Positions 63,611 to 64,000 of a stretch of 64,000 nucleotides of DNA are shown one piece after another. The notes below the pieces were generated by a model that was not told where the DNA came from, did not search any database, and saw only the letters and a program-made list of their open reading frames with translations. The DNA is taken from assembly GCF_004794465.1 (NCBI RefSeq), contig NZ_SSDJ01000067.1, forward strand, positions 31,008 to 95,007, in the 5' to 3' direction. This DNA comes from Microbacterium sp. K24 (GTDB lineage Bacteria > Actinomycetota > Actinomycetes > Actinomycetales > Microbacteriaceae). Numbering within the stretch: the stretch's first letter is position 1; every line of letters begins with the position of its first letter. The translations under genes and the position numbers were made by a program.

Positions 63611-64000
63611 ATGGCCGGCGAAACCGTCATCACCGTGGTGGGCAACCTCACGGCCGACCCCGAGCTGCGCTACACGCAGAACGGGCTGCCGGTGGCGAAC
63701 TTCACCATCGCATCGACGCCTCGGAACTTCGACCGTGCCGCGAACGAGTGGAAGGACGGCGATGCGCTGTTCCTCCGTGCGTCCGTCTGGCGCGAGTTCG
63801 CCGAGCACGTGGCGGGTTCGCTGACGAAGGGCATGCGCGTCATCGCGCAGGGCCGTCTGCGTCAGCGCTCCTACCAGGACCGCGAGGGCAACCAGCGCAC
63901 CGCGATCGAGCTGGAGGTCGACGAGATCGGCCCCTCGCTCCCGACCCACGACTCTGCCCGCCCGCCAGGCTGCTCTGATGAGCTCCTCGCGCGTCGAGCA
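63611..64000 (+). CDS. ssb: single-stranded DNA-binding protein, 3' part beyond window
   Basis: 130 codons are visible from the ATG and no stop is reached. [31 protein letters not shown] and the strand [29 protein letters not shown] in outline form the SSB OB fold. After the Leu of EIGPSL (about residue 112) the sequence no longer resembles the expected RYATAQV continuation and becomes proline/arginine-rich, which may mean base errors near the contig end or a real change. Its product coats single-stranded DNA in replication and repair. Confidence 0.9.
   Translation, partial: MAGETVITVVGNLTADPELRYTQNGLPVANFTIASTPRNFDRAANEWKDGDALFLRASVWREFAEHVAGSLTKGMRVIAQGRLRQRSYQDREGNQRTAIELEVDEIGPSLPTHDSARPPGCSDELLARRA

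Overview
The window reads as one chromosomal segment of a high-GC (about 70 percent) actinobacterium, most probably Microbacterium or a close Microbacteriaceae relative. This is inferred from the GC level, strong G/C third-position bias, many GTG starts, leaderless promoters with a TANNNT -10 box six or seven bases before the start codon, a treZ-treY-glgX trehalose operon, and the hexamer GGATGC/GCATCC recurring throughout. No rRNA, tRNA, CRISPR array, transposase or integrase was seen. No gene-free stretch reaches 300 bases; the longest is 28992-29234 (243 bases).

Layout, left part. 1-3079: a three-gene operon (end of an FAD oxidoreductase, an FGGY sugar/polyol kinase, a double NTF2-like protein). 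3228-4376: a secreted ice-binding-type adhesin with a sortase-like tail. 4452-4759: two tiny acidic proteins. 4766-6588: TetR regulator, four-helix membrane protein, atypical SDR. 6618-7407: a methyltransferase with a frameshift. 7394-8820: an RES/Xre-type toxin-antitoxin pair. 9968-16572: the trehalose/glycogen operon treZ, treY, glgX plus a small unknown gene. 16746-21259: GAF regulator, hydrolase, acetaldehyde dehydrogenase and DUF779 protein.

Middle part. 21298-26937: a peptide-type ABC importer on the minus strand, led by a DUF1684 protein. 26983-28991: TetR plus a GT1 glycosyltransferase. 29235-32796: hypothetical membrane and soluble proteins. 32873-38859: an Lrp regulator divergent from a second complete peptide-type importer. 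38873-44825 (minus) and 44890-48088 (plus): a divergent cell-surface glycan locus of six glycosyltransferase-like proteins and a WcbI-type protein, with a lipid kinase and PPK2 at its minus-strand end.

Right part. 48142-48843: a lipoprotein. 49031-52149: an iron-siderophore importer lacking its ATPase, behind a DtxR/IdeR-like box. 52205-54222: a CoA-transferase/CitE-type lyase pair. 54329-63101: the most unusual unit, a LacI regulator with two perfect operators, a complete sugar-type ABC importer, and four consecutive ADP-ribosylglycohydrolase-fold genes. The fourth has lost the aspartates at both metal-binding motifs and looks like a pseudoenzyme. I infer an uptake-and-cleavage pathway for an N- or O-glycoside related to ADP-ribose, nucleosides or a glycosylated sugar. 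63237-64000: rpsF and the start of ssb, ordinary core genes.

Most junctions inside operons are ATGA, GTGA or TGATG overlaps, so translational coupling is the rule. Several gene starts were placed using these overlaps or visible Shine-Dalgarno sequences.
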